A DNA stretch of 64,000 bases from DATDAH01 sp963845425. GTDB taxonomy: Bacteria; Actinomycetota; Acidimicrobiia; Acidimicrobiales; DATDAH01. Positions 49,414 through 57,112 of this stretch are shown here, one piece after another (within the stretch, counting starts at the first letter, position 1; each line of letters starts with the position of its first letter). The translations under genes were made by a program, and so were the position numbers. The DNA is taken from assembly GCA_963845425.1 (NCBI GenBank), contig CAWJSC010000017.1, positions 379,234 through 443,233 on the forward strand, written 5' to 3'. The notes below the pieces were generated by a model. It saw only the letters and a program-made list of their open reading frames with translations, was not told the DNA's origin and made no database searches.

Positions 49414-50310
49414 GTGGTGCGCCTCTCGCTGACCATCGCCGGCCTCCACCGGACGTTCGGCCCGGAGCTGGACCACTACCTCGACCTGGCCAAGGCGGCC
49501 GACGAGGTCGGGATCGACCAGATCGTGCTCGCCGACCACGTCGTCATGGGCCGGAACACCGACGCCTACCCCTACGGTGACTTCGCCTTCGCCCCCGACG
49601 AGCCGTGGGCCGACCCCCTGGCGCTGCTTATCGCCATCGCCGCCGTCACCTCGCGGGTGCGGCTGGCCACCGGCATCCTCATCACCCCCCTGCGGACCCC
49701 GGCCTCGCTGGCCAAGAGCGTGGCCACCCTCGACGCCCTCTCGGGCGGGCGGGTCGACCTGGGGGTCGGGGTGGGCTGGCAGCGTGAGGAGTACGCCGTG
49801 GCCGGCGTCCCGTGGGAGGAGCGGTGGGGCCGCCTGGACGACGGCCTGCGGGCCTGCCGCGCCCTGTGGTCGGAGTCGCCGGCGTCGTTCGCGTCGCCCA
49901 GCGTCACCTTCGAGGAGATCTGGTGCGAGCCCCGTCCGACCCAGGCCCGGCTGCCGCTGTGGCTGGGGGCCAAGGCCACCGTGAAGAACTGCGCCCGGGT
50001 GGCCGACTGGGGTGACGGCTGGATGCCGCTGGAGGCCCGGACGGCCTCCGACGAGCTGTTCGAGGGCATAGCCCGCCTGCGGGCGGCCTTCACCGCGGCG
50101 GGTCGGACCGAGGACGACCTCCTGGTCCGCGCCGGCATGCCGTTCGTGCGGGGTGACGACGGCTTCGACTTCCCGGCCACCCGCGAGGCGGCCCTGCGGC
50201 TGGCCGACGCCGGCGTGACCCACTTCTCGGTCAACCTCCGGCGCAGCATCGCCTCGGCCACCGACGCCCGGGCCTTCCTCGAGCAGCTGGCCGAGGGCCT
50301 CCACGGGTGA
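49414..50310 (+). CDS. LLM-class F420-dependent oxidoreductase
   Basis: A 298-residue luciferase-like protein: DEVGIDQIVLADHVVMGRN, RVRLATGILITPLRTPASLA, DALSGGRVDLGVGVGWQREE and LPLWLGAKATVKNCARVAD. The pattern is that of TIGR03619-type probable F420-dependent oxidoreductases. Start GTG 49414 follows the SDR stop directly. It differs enough from the LLM gene at 42507 that they are not recent duplicates. Confidence 0.86.
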   Translation: MVRLSLTIAGLHRTFGPELDHYLDLAKAADEVGIDQIVLADHVVMGRNTDAYPYGDFAFAPDEPWADPLALLIAIAAVTSRVRLATGILITPLRTPASLAKSVATLDALSGGRVDLGVGVGWQREEYAVAGVPWEERWGRLDDGLRACRALWSESPASFASPSVTFEEIWCEPRPTQARLPLWLGAKATVKNCARVADWGDGWMPLEARTASDELFEGIARLRAAFTAAGRTEDDLLVRAGMPFVRGDDGFDFPATREAALRLADAGVTHFSVNLRRSIASATDARAFLEQLAEGLHG

Positions 50311-50343
50311 CGACGGTGGCGCGGGGTCCCTAGCCTGCCGCAG

Positions 50344-50949
50344 GTGTTCCGGCGGACCCTTGCGATCGTCGTGCTGCTCGCCGCCCTCGGGGCGGGAACA
50401 GCCGCGGCCGGCGCGACCGAGCCGTTGCTCGGCTTCCACGGGGACTCGATGGGCGCCCAGGCCCGGGAGCAGATCGCGGTCCGGCTCGACCAGCACTACC
50501 GACCGGTCGTCCGCACTCGGGAGCGGGCCGTGATCGACACGATGGTCCCGGGCATCCAGGAGCTGGTCGAGCGGCCGGTCCCACCGGAGATCGTCATCGT
50601 GGAGCTGGGGTCCGGGGATGCCAACGCGCGCCACACCGACGCCGAGATGCGGGCGGACATCCGGCGGGTGCTCCACCTGACCCGGGGCGTCCCTTGCGTG
50701 CGTTGGCTGAGCCTCAAGGTGGCGGGGGTCAACCCCTTCTACCAGGGCTATGTCGACCGGGTGGACGACTTCAATCGCATCCTGGCCCACGAGGTGGCCC
50801 GACACGCCAACGCCCGAGTGGCGCCTTACCGGCAGTGGGCGGCGGCCCATCCGGGCAGCTTCAGGGCCGACGGTCTGCACCACACGGAGCCGGGAAAGAC
50901 CCGCTTCGCCGCCTTCATCGACGGCGTCGCCGGCAACTGCCCCGGCTGA
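50344..50949 (+). CDS. Secreted SGNH-hydrolase-like protein
   Basis: A 201-residue exported protein with signal VFRRTLAIVVLLAALGAGTAAAG. The mature start FHGDSMGAQAREQI has the GDS block with Ser nucleophile, VELGSGDANARH stands where block III (GxND) should be, and DGLHHTEPGKTRFAAF gives the Asp-x-x-His of block V. Such proteins deacylate or esterify cell-surface glycans. GTG 50344 is preceded at seven bases by TAGCCT, suggesting a leaderless mRNA and its own promoter. Confidence 0.7.
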   Translation: MFRRTLAIVVLLAALGAGTAAAGATEPLLGFHGDSMGAQAREQIAVRLDQHYRPVVRTRERAVIDTMVPGIQELVERPVPPEIVIVELGSGDANARHTDAEMRADIRRVLHLTRGVPCVRWLSLKVAGVNPFYQGYVDRVDDFNRILAHEVARHANARVAPYRQWAAAHPGSFRADGLHHTEPGKTRFAAFIDGVAGNCPG

Positions 50950-51037
50950 GCCCGGCCCCAGGACGGGCGACGCCGGGCGAGCGCAACCACGCGGTTCCAC
51001 CCCCGCTGGTCCGGGGGAGCGCCCGCTTCGTACGGAT

Positions 51038-51068
51038 CTGACACTCCGTCAGGACGACCCCTAGCCTG
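51038..51068 (+). promoter_or_regulatory. CTGAC-N5-GTCAG operator and -10 box before the acyl-CoA dehydrogenases
   Basis: CTGAC ACTCC GTCAG (51038-51052) lies where the -35 box would be, and TAGCCT (51063-51068) is seven bases before the ATG 51076, as for a leaderless transcript. The inverted repeat is shared with 46749-46763. The remaining 50950-51037 holds no gene. Confidence 0.55.
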
Positions 51069-51075
51069 CGGGGCG

Positions 51076-52263
51076 ATGGACCTCCGGTACACCGATGAGG
51101 AAGTCGCCTTCCGGGACGAGTTGCGGGACTGGCTGGCCGACGCCGTGCCCGGGGCGGGATCGCCGCCGGACGAGGACGACTGGGCCGCCACCCGGGCCTA
51201 CGACGCGGCCTGGCAGCGCACCCTCTACGACGCGGGCTACGCCGGGATCAACTGGCCGAAGGACTACGGCGGACGGGGCGCGTCGCCCGTCGAGCACCTG
51301 ATCTTCCTGGAGGAGACGGAGCGGGCCGGCGCGCCCTACGTCGGCACCAACTTCGTGGGCCTGCTGCACGCCGGACCGACGATCATGACCGAGGCTTCTG
51401 AGGCCCAGAAGCAGTTCCACCTGCCCGCCATCCTCAAGGGCGACCACTGCTGGTGCCAGGGCTTCTCCGAGCCCCAGGCCGGCTCCGACCTGGCCAGCCT
51501 GCGCACCCGGGCCGCACGGGACGGCGACGAGTACGTCATCAACGGCCAGAAGATCTGGACCAGCCACGCCCACGTGGCCCAGTACTGCGAGATGCTCGTC
51601 CGCACCGACCCCGACGCGCCCAAGCATCGGGGGATCTCCTGGGTCATCGTCCCGATGGACGCTCCGGGGATCGACATCCGCCCCTTGGAAACGATCCGGG
51701 GCGGCGCCGAGTTCAGCGAGGTCTTCTTCGACGACGTGCGCATCCCGGTGGCCAACCGGGTGGGTGAGGAGAACGACGGCTGGCGGGTGGCGATGGTCAC
51801 GTTCAGCTTCGAGCGGGGTACGGCCTTCGTCAGCGAGATGCTCTACTCGATGCAGCTGGTGGCCGACCTGGCCGCCTTCGCGAAGGCCGCCACCAGCCAT
51901 GGCGCCACCGCATGGGACGACCGGGGCCTGCGCCGGGAGATCGGCCACCTGGCCGCCGAGCTCGACGCCCTCTGGGCCCTGACCCGTCGCAACATCAGCC
52001 AGGCCGCCCGCGACGGCGTGCCCGGCGTCGGGGGCTCGGTGTTCAAGCTGGCCTACTCCGAGGTCCGCCAGAAGCTGGGGGACGTGTCGGACCGGCTGCT
52101 CGAACGGGCTGCCCTGTCGATGGACGACCTCGACGGCCTGACCAACGGTCGGCACGTGCAGGGCCGGCTGCACGCCCTGTCCATCTCGATCGCGGCCGGC
52201 ACGACCCAGATCCAGCGCAACATCGTGGGTGAGCGCGTGTTGGGCCTCCCGAAGGAGCGTTGA
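51076..52263 (+). CDS. Acyl-CoA dehydrogenase, subunit 1 of a pair
   Basis: A 395-residue FAD acyl-CoA dehydrogenase: NWPKDYGGRGASPVEHLIFL, GFSEPQAGSDLASLRTRA (FAD/substrate), IWTSHAHVAQYCEMLVRT, and the C-terminal IAAGTTQIQRNIVGERVLGL. It is followed after 3 bp by a second, shorter acyl-CoA dehydrogenase. In Actinobacteria such adjacent unequal pairs often form alpha2beta2 enzymes acting on sterol side chains or other bulky acyl-CoAs (FadE/ChsE type). The specific substrate is not evident. Confidence 0.9.
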   Translation: MDLRYTDEEVAFRDELRDWLADAVPGAGSPPDEDDWAATRAYDAAWQRTLYDAGYAGINWPKDYGGRGASPVEHLIFLEETERAGAPYVGTNFVGLLHAGPTIMTEASEAQKQFHLPAILKGDHCWCQGFSEPQAGSDLASLRTRAARDGDEYVINGQKIWTSHAHVAQYCEMLVRTDPDAPKHRGISWVIVPMDAPGIDIRPLETIRGGAEFSEVFFDDVRIPVANRVGEENDGWRVAMVTFSFERGTAFVSEMLYSMQLVADLAAFAKAATSHGATAWDDRGLRREIGHLAAELDALWALTRRNISQAARDGVPGVGGSVFKLAYSEVRQKLGDVSDRLLERAALSMDDLDGLTNGRHVQGRLHALSISIAAGTTQIQRNIVGERVLGLPKER

Positions 52264-52266
52264 TCC

Positions 52267-53223
52267 GTGGACCTCGAGTTGAGTGAGGACGAAGCCGCCC
52301 TGCAGGAGGGTCTCCGGTCGTTCCTGAACGGCCGCTTCGACATGGCCACCGTGCGGGCGCAGGCCGACGGCCTCGATCGCGGCCGGTGGACCGAGCTGGC
52401 CGAGACCGGCGTGTTCGGCCTCCGCCTGCCGGAGAGCGAGGGCGGGGTCGGCCTCGGGATGACCGAGGCGGTGCTCGCCTTCGAGGAGTTGGGCCGATCC
52501 CTCGTGCCCGGCCCGGTGCTGGCCAGCCACCTGGCCGCCGGCCTAGTCGACGGTGCGGCCGACGGCACGGCCGTCGTGGGCCTCGTCGAGCGTCCCGCCA
52601 CGGTGCTCCTGATCGAGCACCGGGACGCACTCGACGCCCTCCTGGCCGTCGACGACGAGGGCATCTGGACCATTGACCGCGATGACCTCGTCGCCGAGCC
52701 GGTCGCGCGACCCCTCGACGTGCTGACGCCGCTGCACCGCGTGGCCGAGCTCCCCCAAGGCGAGCGGGTGGCCGGTCCGGAGGTGACGGCCCGCTGGCGC
52801 CAGGAGGGCGCCGTGCTCACCGCCGCCGCCCTGCTGGGCATGGCCGCCCGCACGACCGAGTTGGCGGTGGCCTACGCAGGCCAGCGCGAGCAGTTCGGCA
52901 AGCCCATCGGGTCCTTCCAGGCGGTCAAGCACATCTGTGCCGACATGCTCACTCGGGCCGAGCTGGCCCGGGGCGTGGTCTACGCGGCCGGAGTCACCCT
53001 GGACGGTCGAGGCGTGGATGACCCCGACCGCATGGTGGCCGCGGCCAAGATCACCGCCGGCGACGCGGCCAAGGCCAACGGCAAGGCCTGCATCCAGGTC
53101 CACGGCGGCATGGGCTTCACCGCCGAGGTCGACGCCCACCTCTACCTGAAGCGGGCCATCGTGCTCGACACCTGGTTCGGCTCCGTCGACGCCCACAGCG
53201 AAGCCGTCGCTATGACACTTTGA
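52267..53223 (+). CDS. Acyl-CoA dehydrogenase, subunit 2 of a pair
   Basis: A 318-residue acyl-CoA dehydrogenase-like protein, short for the family (usually 370-400). It has LRLPESEGGVGLGMTEAVLA, a reduced middle beta domain, then AYAGQREQFGKPIGSFQAVK and CIQVHGGMGFTAEVDAHLYL. The compact middle domain is normal for the second subunit of heteromeric pairs. Start GTG 52267 lies 3 bp after subunit 1. The stop is followed by tandem copies of the dispersed repeat. Confidence 0.88.
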   Translation: MDLELSEDEAALQEGLRSFLNGRFDMATVRAQADGLDRGRWTELAETGVFGLRLPESEGGVGLGMTEAVLAFEELGRSLVPGPVLASHLAAGLVDGAADGTAVVGLVERPATVLLIEHRDALDALLAVDDEGIWTIDRDDLVAEPVARPLDVLTPLHRVAELPQGERVAGPEVTARWRQEGAVLTAAALLGMAARTTELAVAYAGQREQFGKPIGSFQAVKHICADMLTRAELARGVVYAAGVTLDGRGVDDPDRMVAAAKITAGDAAKANGKACIQVHGGMGFTAEVDAHLYLKRAIVLDTWFGSVDAHSEAVAMTL

Positions 53224-53368
53224 CCGGCTCCGCCGGTCCGGCGTCGCCGATGCGGCGGGTCCTCGGTGCTGCTCCACTCCGTTGCGCAGCCTCTCTGACA
53301 CTTGTGCGGCTCCGCCGGTCCTGCGGGCGCTGCGTCCTGCTCCGGCTGGCGCCTGCGCAGCGTCACTG
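53224..53368 (+). repeat. Tandem copies of the dispersed GC-rich repeat
   Basis: Two related units: the first ends TGCTGCTCCACTCCGTTGCGCAGCCTCTCTGAC (about 53269-53299) and the second contains 53337-53361, identical over 25 bp to 4920-4944. Both units start with a CGGCTCCGCCGGTCC motif (53224 and 53309), itself a small palindrome. The region lies between convergent genes; no ORF of its own. Confidence 0.75.
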
Positions 53369-54370
53369 TCAGCCGAGGTCCTCGGCCGCGGTAAGGGTTC
53401 GGTCCGCGGTTCGCGAGCGGCGGCGAGCCTCGATGCGGTCCCACAGGAGCACGACGAAGGCGACGTAGCCCCAGCCGATGAAGATGTCGATGAGGTAGTG
53501 CTCGGCGGTGAGGACCAGCACGAAGGCCATGCCCAGCGTGTAGACGAGCAGGATCGCGCGCCCGATCCGGCCGCAGGAGGGCCACAGCGCCCAGGCCACC
53601 AGGGCCGTGTAGCCCGCGTGCAGTGACGGGATGGCGGCCACGACGTTGGCCGTGCGCTGGCCCAGTTCGACCAGGTCCTGGGCGACGTCCAGGTTGAGCT
53701 TGGACCAGCCCCGGGGTGCGGTGCGGACGAGGGGGTCGAGCTGGCCGGTGCGCGAGGCCAGCCACGGGGGGACGGCGGGGAAGAGCACGAAGGTGACCGC
53801 GGCGAGGAAGCTGAGGCTCACGAAGCGGCGGATGTACTGCCAATACCGCTCGCGGTCGCGGACCCAGAAGACGGCGGCCACGACGAACGGCACGAAGAAA
53901 TGGGAGAGGTAGGTGAGGGTGACGGGGACCTCCCACCACTGGACCGGGCCCGGGCGGTAGAGCCACGCCTGCAGGCGCACGGTCGGCACCTCGCCGAGGC
54001 CGAGCCACTGGTCGACCACCAACTGGGGCCGGACATGGGCCGAGATGCCCAGCAGGTCCTCGGCTGCGCCCCGGGTGAGGTCATAGAGGATGAGGACGAG
54101 CACGACCGGGAGCCAGTCCCGCAGGACCCGCCAAGGACCGCCGCGGGGCGAGCCCACCGAGATCACGACCAGGCCGGCAGCCAGCCAGAGGATGATCTGC
54201 TCGCGGTCCAGGGGGATGCCCGTGGTGGCCCACCAGGCGACGAGGGCCCCGGTGTACAGGCCGATGGCGACGGCGCGGGCCACCCGCAGCCACTCGGGCC
54301 GTGTCGACCCCGCGACGGTGGGCGGGCCGGGAGGGGGCGGGGGGAGGTCCCGTCGGTCGGTGACGCTCAT
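53369..54370 (-). CDS. PAP2-family membrane phosphatase/phosphotransferase
   Basis: A 333-residue membrane protein with about six membrane segments. The catalytic PAP2 motifs are PSLHAGYTALVAW (about 237-250) and TAEHYLIDIFIGWG (about 283-296). The first motif of classical PAP2 (KxxxxxxRP) is not visible, as in the AUR1-like/PAP2_3 branch that transfers inositol or other phosphates. Its ATG (54368-54370) overlaps the mannosyltransferase stop by four bases. The pair may build or recycle a glycolipid. Confidence 0.8.
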   Translation of the reverse strand: MSVTDRRDLPPPPPGPPTVAGSTRPEWLRVARAVAIGLYTGALVAWWATTGIPLDREQIILWLAAGLVVISVGSPRGGPWRVLRDWLPVVLVLILYDLTRGAAEDLLGISAHVRPQLVVDQWLGLGEVPTVRLQAWLYRPGPVQWWEVPVTLTYLSHFFVPFVVAAVFWVRDRERYWQYIRRFVSLSFLAAVTFVLFPAVPPWLASRTGQLDPLVRTAPRGWSKLNLDVAQDLVELGQRTANVVAAIPSLHAGYTALVAWALWPSCGRIGRAILLVYTLGMAFVLVLTAEHYLIDIFIGWGYVAFVVLLWDRIEARRRSRTADRTLTAAEDLG

Positions 54371-55731
54371 GACCAGCCCGGGATCAGGAGACGGAGGTCG
54401 GCGGGGCCCTCCGTCAGGGCCTGACCGGTGAGCAGGGGGTAGAGGAAGGCGAACGCGACGACCGAGCCCACGGCCAACGCCGGGGCGACATACCGGCGGA
54501 CGCGAGGGAGCCGGTCGAGGGCCAGCACGGTGGCGAGGGCCAGCAGCGGGACGAGCGACACGGCGTAGTAGGAGTACACCTCGCGCCCGGTCAGCATCCA
54601 GGGCAGCCACTGGGCCGCGGCCAGGGCGAGCAGGGTGCCCGCGGCGTCGTCGCCGCGCCGGACCGCCAGCCCGGCGAGGGCACCGAGGGCGAGCAGCCCG
54701 GCGAACCACGAGACCGGATTGGCCAGGGCGAGCAGGCGGGCCTCGCTGGGCCCGTCGGCATCAGTACACACCCCGTCGTCGAGCGCGTCGGGCGACGCCG
54801 TCATCTCCGGGAGGCACGGCTTGCTGAAGAGGTTCGCTGGGTGGGCCTGGGCGGCCCACGACCATGCGGGCGCCGCCTCGGGGTTGTCGGTGTCCAGGCC
54901 GGCGTGGAAGTCGACCAACGTGCGCTGGTGGTCGACGAAGACCACGATCCGTTCGGTGAAGCCGAGCCGGCAGGGGGACTCGCTCCCGCAGTGGGCCAGG
55001 CCGGCCCGGGTGTGCTCGGCCTGGAAGAACCACGGGCCGTAGGCGGCCACGTACAGCCCCACCGGGACGAGCGTCAGGACGGCGAGCGCCGTCACCGTCA
55101 CCCGGCGCCGCGAGGCGCCGGGTGCGGCCGCTCGGCGCTCGAGGCTGACCAGCACGACGGCCGCGACGGGCCAGGTCCAGACCGCTCCCCACTTCATAGC
55201 GGTGCCCAGGCCGAGGAGCACGGCCACCCCCCAACGCCAGCGGCGGAGGCGGTCCGGGTCGCCCCGGTCGACGAGGGCGCCGAGGACGCACCACACCGCC
55301 CCGGTGGTGGCGACGGCGACGAAGGCGTCCAGGAGGGCGAGACGTCCGGTCACGAACGCGATGCCGTCGAGGGCGACGAGGACACCGGCGAGGAACGCCA
55401 GGCCGCCGTGGTCGGTGACCTTCCGGGCGGCCAGCCACGTGACGAGCACGAGGGCCACCCCCGCCAGGAGCGCGGCCGAGCGCCACCCGACCGGCGTGAA
55501 GCCGAACACCCGGATGCCCGCCGCGATCAGCCACTTGGCGAGCGGGGGATGAGCCGGGGAGGACTCCACCCCGTGGCGCAGCAGGTCGGCGGCGTCCAGC
55601 GCGTAGTACACCTCGTCGAACACCATCGCCCGGGGCCGCCCGAGGCGCGGCAGTCGGGTGACCAGGACCAGGCCGACGAGGGCCAGCGGCGCCACCGAGG
55701 TCCGGAGGCGGCCGGCCACCGCCCTGCTCAC
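54367..55731 (-). CDS. Dolichyl-phosphate-mannose-type protein mannosyltransferase
   Basis: A 454-residue GT-C (GT39) membrane protein. In the first outside loop FDEVYYALDAADLLRHG has the acidic DE pair of PMT enzymes and HPPLAKWLIAAG follows, with GWRSAALLAG next. About ten membrane segments. Bacterial PMTs move mannose from polyprenyl-phosphate to Ser/Thr of exported proteins. Thr-rich lipoproteins like those at 15.2-16.2 kb are the kind of substrate known for the family, though no link is shown here. It is embedded in an operon with 4-bp overlaps on both sides. Confidence 0.82.
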   Translation of the reverse strand: MSRAVAGRLRTSVAPLALVGLVLVTRLPRLGRPRAMVFDEVYYALDAADLLRHGVESSPAHPPLAKWLIAAGIRVFGFTPVGWRSAALLAGVALVLVTWLAARKVTDHGGLAFLAGVLVALDGIAFVTGRLALLDAFVAVATTGAVWCVLGALVDRGDPDRLRRWRWGVAVLLGLGTAMKWGAVWTWPVAAVVLVSLERRAAAPGASRRRVTVTALAVLTLVPVGLYVAAYGPWFFQAEHTRAGLAHCGSESPCRLGFTERIVVFVDHQRTLVDFHAGLDTDNPEAAPAWSWAAQAHPANLFSKPCLPEMTASPDALDDGVCTDADGPSEARLLALANPVSWFAGLLALGALAGLAVRRGDDAAGTLLALAAAQWLPWMLTGREVYSYYAVSLVPLLALATVLALDRLPRVRRYVAPALAVGSVVAFAFLYPLLTGQALTEGPADLRLLIPGWS

Positions 55732-56063
55732 GGCTCGAGCCGGCGGCAGCGTTCGACCAGCCGGGACGCCGGGGACACCGGTGACGGCCCGTCACCCGGG
55801 CCGAAGGCGGCGTCGGCCAATGCCGCGTCCAACGTGGCGTACCAGGTGCCGGGGTCGGTCAGGAGGGTCAGGGGTGACAGCCCGTCCTCCTTGTCCGGCT
55901 CGGCGTCGGAACCGTCGAGGACGCCGGCGTCGCCGAGGGCCCGGGCGGCCACCCGCTCGCGAAGGCTGGCGCACGTCCGTCGCTCCTCGGCGGCCTGCTC
56001 CCGGTCGAGATCGGGCGCGGCGCAGGAGGCCAGCAGAGCGGTCGCCACCAGGGCCGGAGCCAA
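55728..56063 (-). CDS. Small lipoprotein
   Basis: Function unknown. A 111-residue product with lipobox LLASC at residue 14 (ATALLASCAAPD); the mature part is charged, with DREQAAEERRTCASLRERV and a C-terminal Cys in RLVERCRRLEP. The only start giving the signal is TTG 56061-56063, and upstream in-frame codons (LRLRRA) would supply the usual basic N-terminus, so the true start is uncertain. Its stop overlaps the mannosyltransferase ATG by four bases. Confidence 0.6.
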   Translation of the reverse strand: MAPALVATALLASCAAPDLDREQAAEERRTCASLRERVAARALGDAGVLDGSDAEPDKEDGLSPLTLLTDPGTWYATLDAALADAAFGPGDGPSPVSPASRLVERCRRLEP

Positions 56064-56255
56064 GGCGCGCCGGAGCCGGAGGACCGAGTGGACGCCGATG
56101 CGGGGACCCTAGCGACGGGTCCGGTCCGGTCGTCAGCGGCGCCTGCGCCGTCGGGCGAGTCCGCCTTCGGTGGGGAGATCGTCGCGGGCTACGGTGCGGA
56201 GGCGCCACGGCCTCCCGGCCCGGCGCCGGTCCGAACGACCCAGGAGAGGTACGAG

Positions 56256-57071
56256 ATGAGCGATCAGGGCGGTGGCGGAGCCGGCTGGCAGCCGGATCCG
56301 CACGGGCGACACGAGTACCGCTACTGGGACGGGACCGCGTGGACCGACCAGGTCTCCGACGGCGGGGTCGTCTCCACCGATCCCCCGGGTGACGCGCCGA
56401 CCGATGTGACCACACCGGGCGCCGGTGGCGAGACCGTGGCCCAGCCCGTCGTGGGCCCGCCGATGGCCGGGACCCCGACGGGTCCGCCCGCGGCCGACGG
56501 CCCGTATGTCACGCCGACCGAGCCGAGCAAGGGAAAGCTGCCCGTGGGCCTCCTGGCGTTGGCCGGCCTCGCGGTGGTGGCCGTGGTGGCCGCCCTCGTG
56601 ATCTTCCTCGGCGGTGGCGACGACGGGGGCGAGACCGACACCGCGAGCACCGACGACCTCTCGGAGCTGTCGGACGTCCCTGATGCCTCGGACCTCTCCG
56701 ATCTCTCCGATCTGTCAGACCTCACCGACTTCACCGACTTCTCCGACCTCTCGGACCTCTCGGACTTCACGGACCTCTTCACGGACTTCTCGGACTTCTC
56801 GGACTTCAGCTCGGACTTCAGCTCGGACTTCTCCGATGATGTGTCGCTGGGTGACCCCGAGGACCCCTCGTCGTTCATCCCTGACTACGGGTCCGACACC
56901 CGGTTCGACGACTTGGCCGACAGCTGCTTCTCGGGTGATCTGGCCGATTGCGACGAGCTCTATCGGGTCACACCGGTCGACTCGTCCACCAACTCCTACG
57001 AGGGCTACGGCGCCACCTGCGGGGGTCGACTCCCGGTGGAGCGCCCGGGTCAGTGCCAGACACTCGGCTGA
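56256..57071 (+). CDS. DUF2510 membrane protein with an SD(L/F) repeat tract
   Basis: A 271-residue single-pass protein. Residues 12-40 are a DUF2510 domain (WQPDPHGRHEYRYWDGTAWT). A Pro-rich cytoplasmic stretch precedes one membrane segment (GLLALAGLAVVAVVAALVIF, about 96-115). Outside is a run of about 25 triplets of the form (S/T)D(L/F) (56641-56840), then a Cys-containing end with CFSGDLADCDELYRVTP and YGATCGGR...GQC. The tract is strongly acidic and amphipathic, and may bind cations or act as a stalk. Start ATG 56256 has AGGAGAG upstream. Function unknown. Confidence 0.78.
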   Translation: MSDQGGGGAGWQPDPHGRHEYRYWDGTAWTDQVSDGGVVSTDPPGDAPTDVTTPGAGGETVAQPVVGPPMAGTPTGPPAADGPYVTPTEPSKGKLPVGLLALAGLAVVAVVAALVIFLGGGDDGGETDTASTDDLSELSDVPDASDLSDLSDLSDLTDFTDFSDLSDLSDFTDLFTDFSDFSDFSSDFSSDFSDDVSLGDPEDPSSFIPDYGSDTRFDDLADSCFSGDLADCDELYRVTPVDSSTNSYEGYGATCGGRLPVERPGQCQTLG

Positions 57072-57112
57072 TCACCCGCTGACCGCACCGGCTTCGGTGG
57101 GGGGGAGGCCGG

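Noticed and set aside
47785..51000. 1071-residue minus-strand open frame opposite the SDR/LLM cluster
   Set aside because: Antisense shadow; protein is low-complexity His/Gly/Asp/Arg-rich with no domain, while the plus-strand genes have complete catalytic motifs.
56641..56840. CRISPR-like or minisatellite array
   Set aside because: The period is 9 bases without spacers and it is in frame within the DUF2510 gene, coding SD(L/F) triplets.
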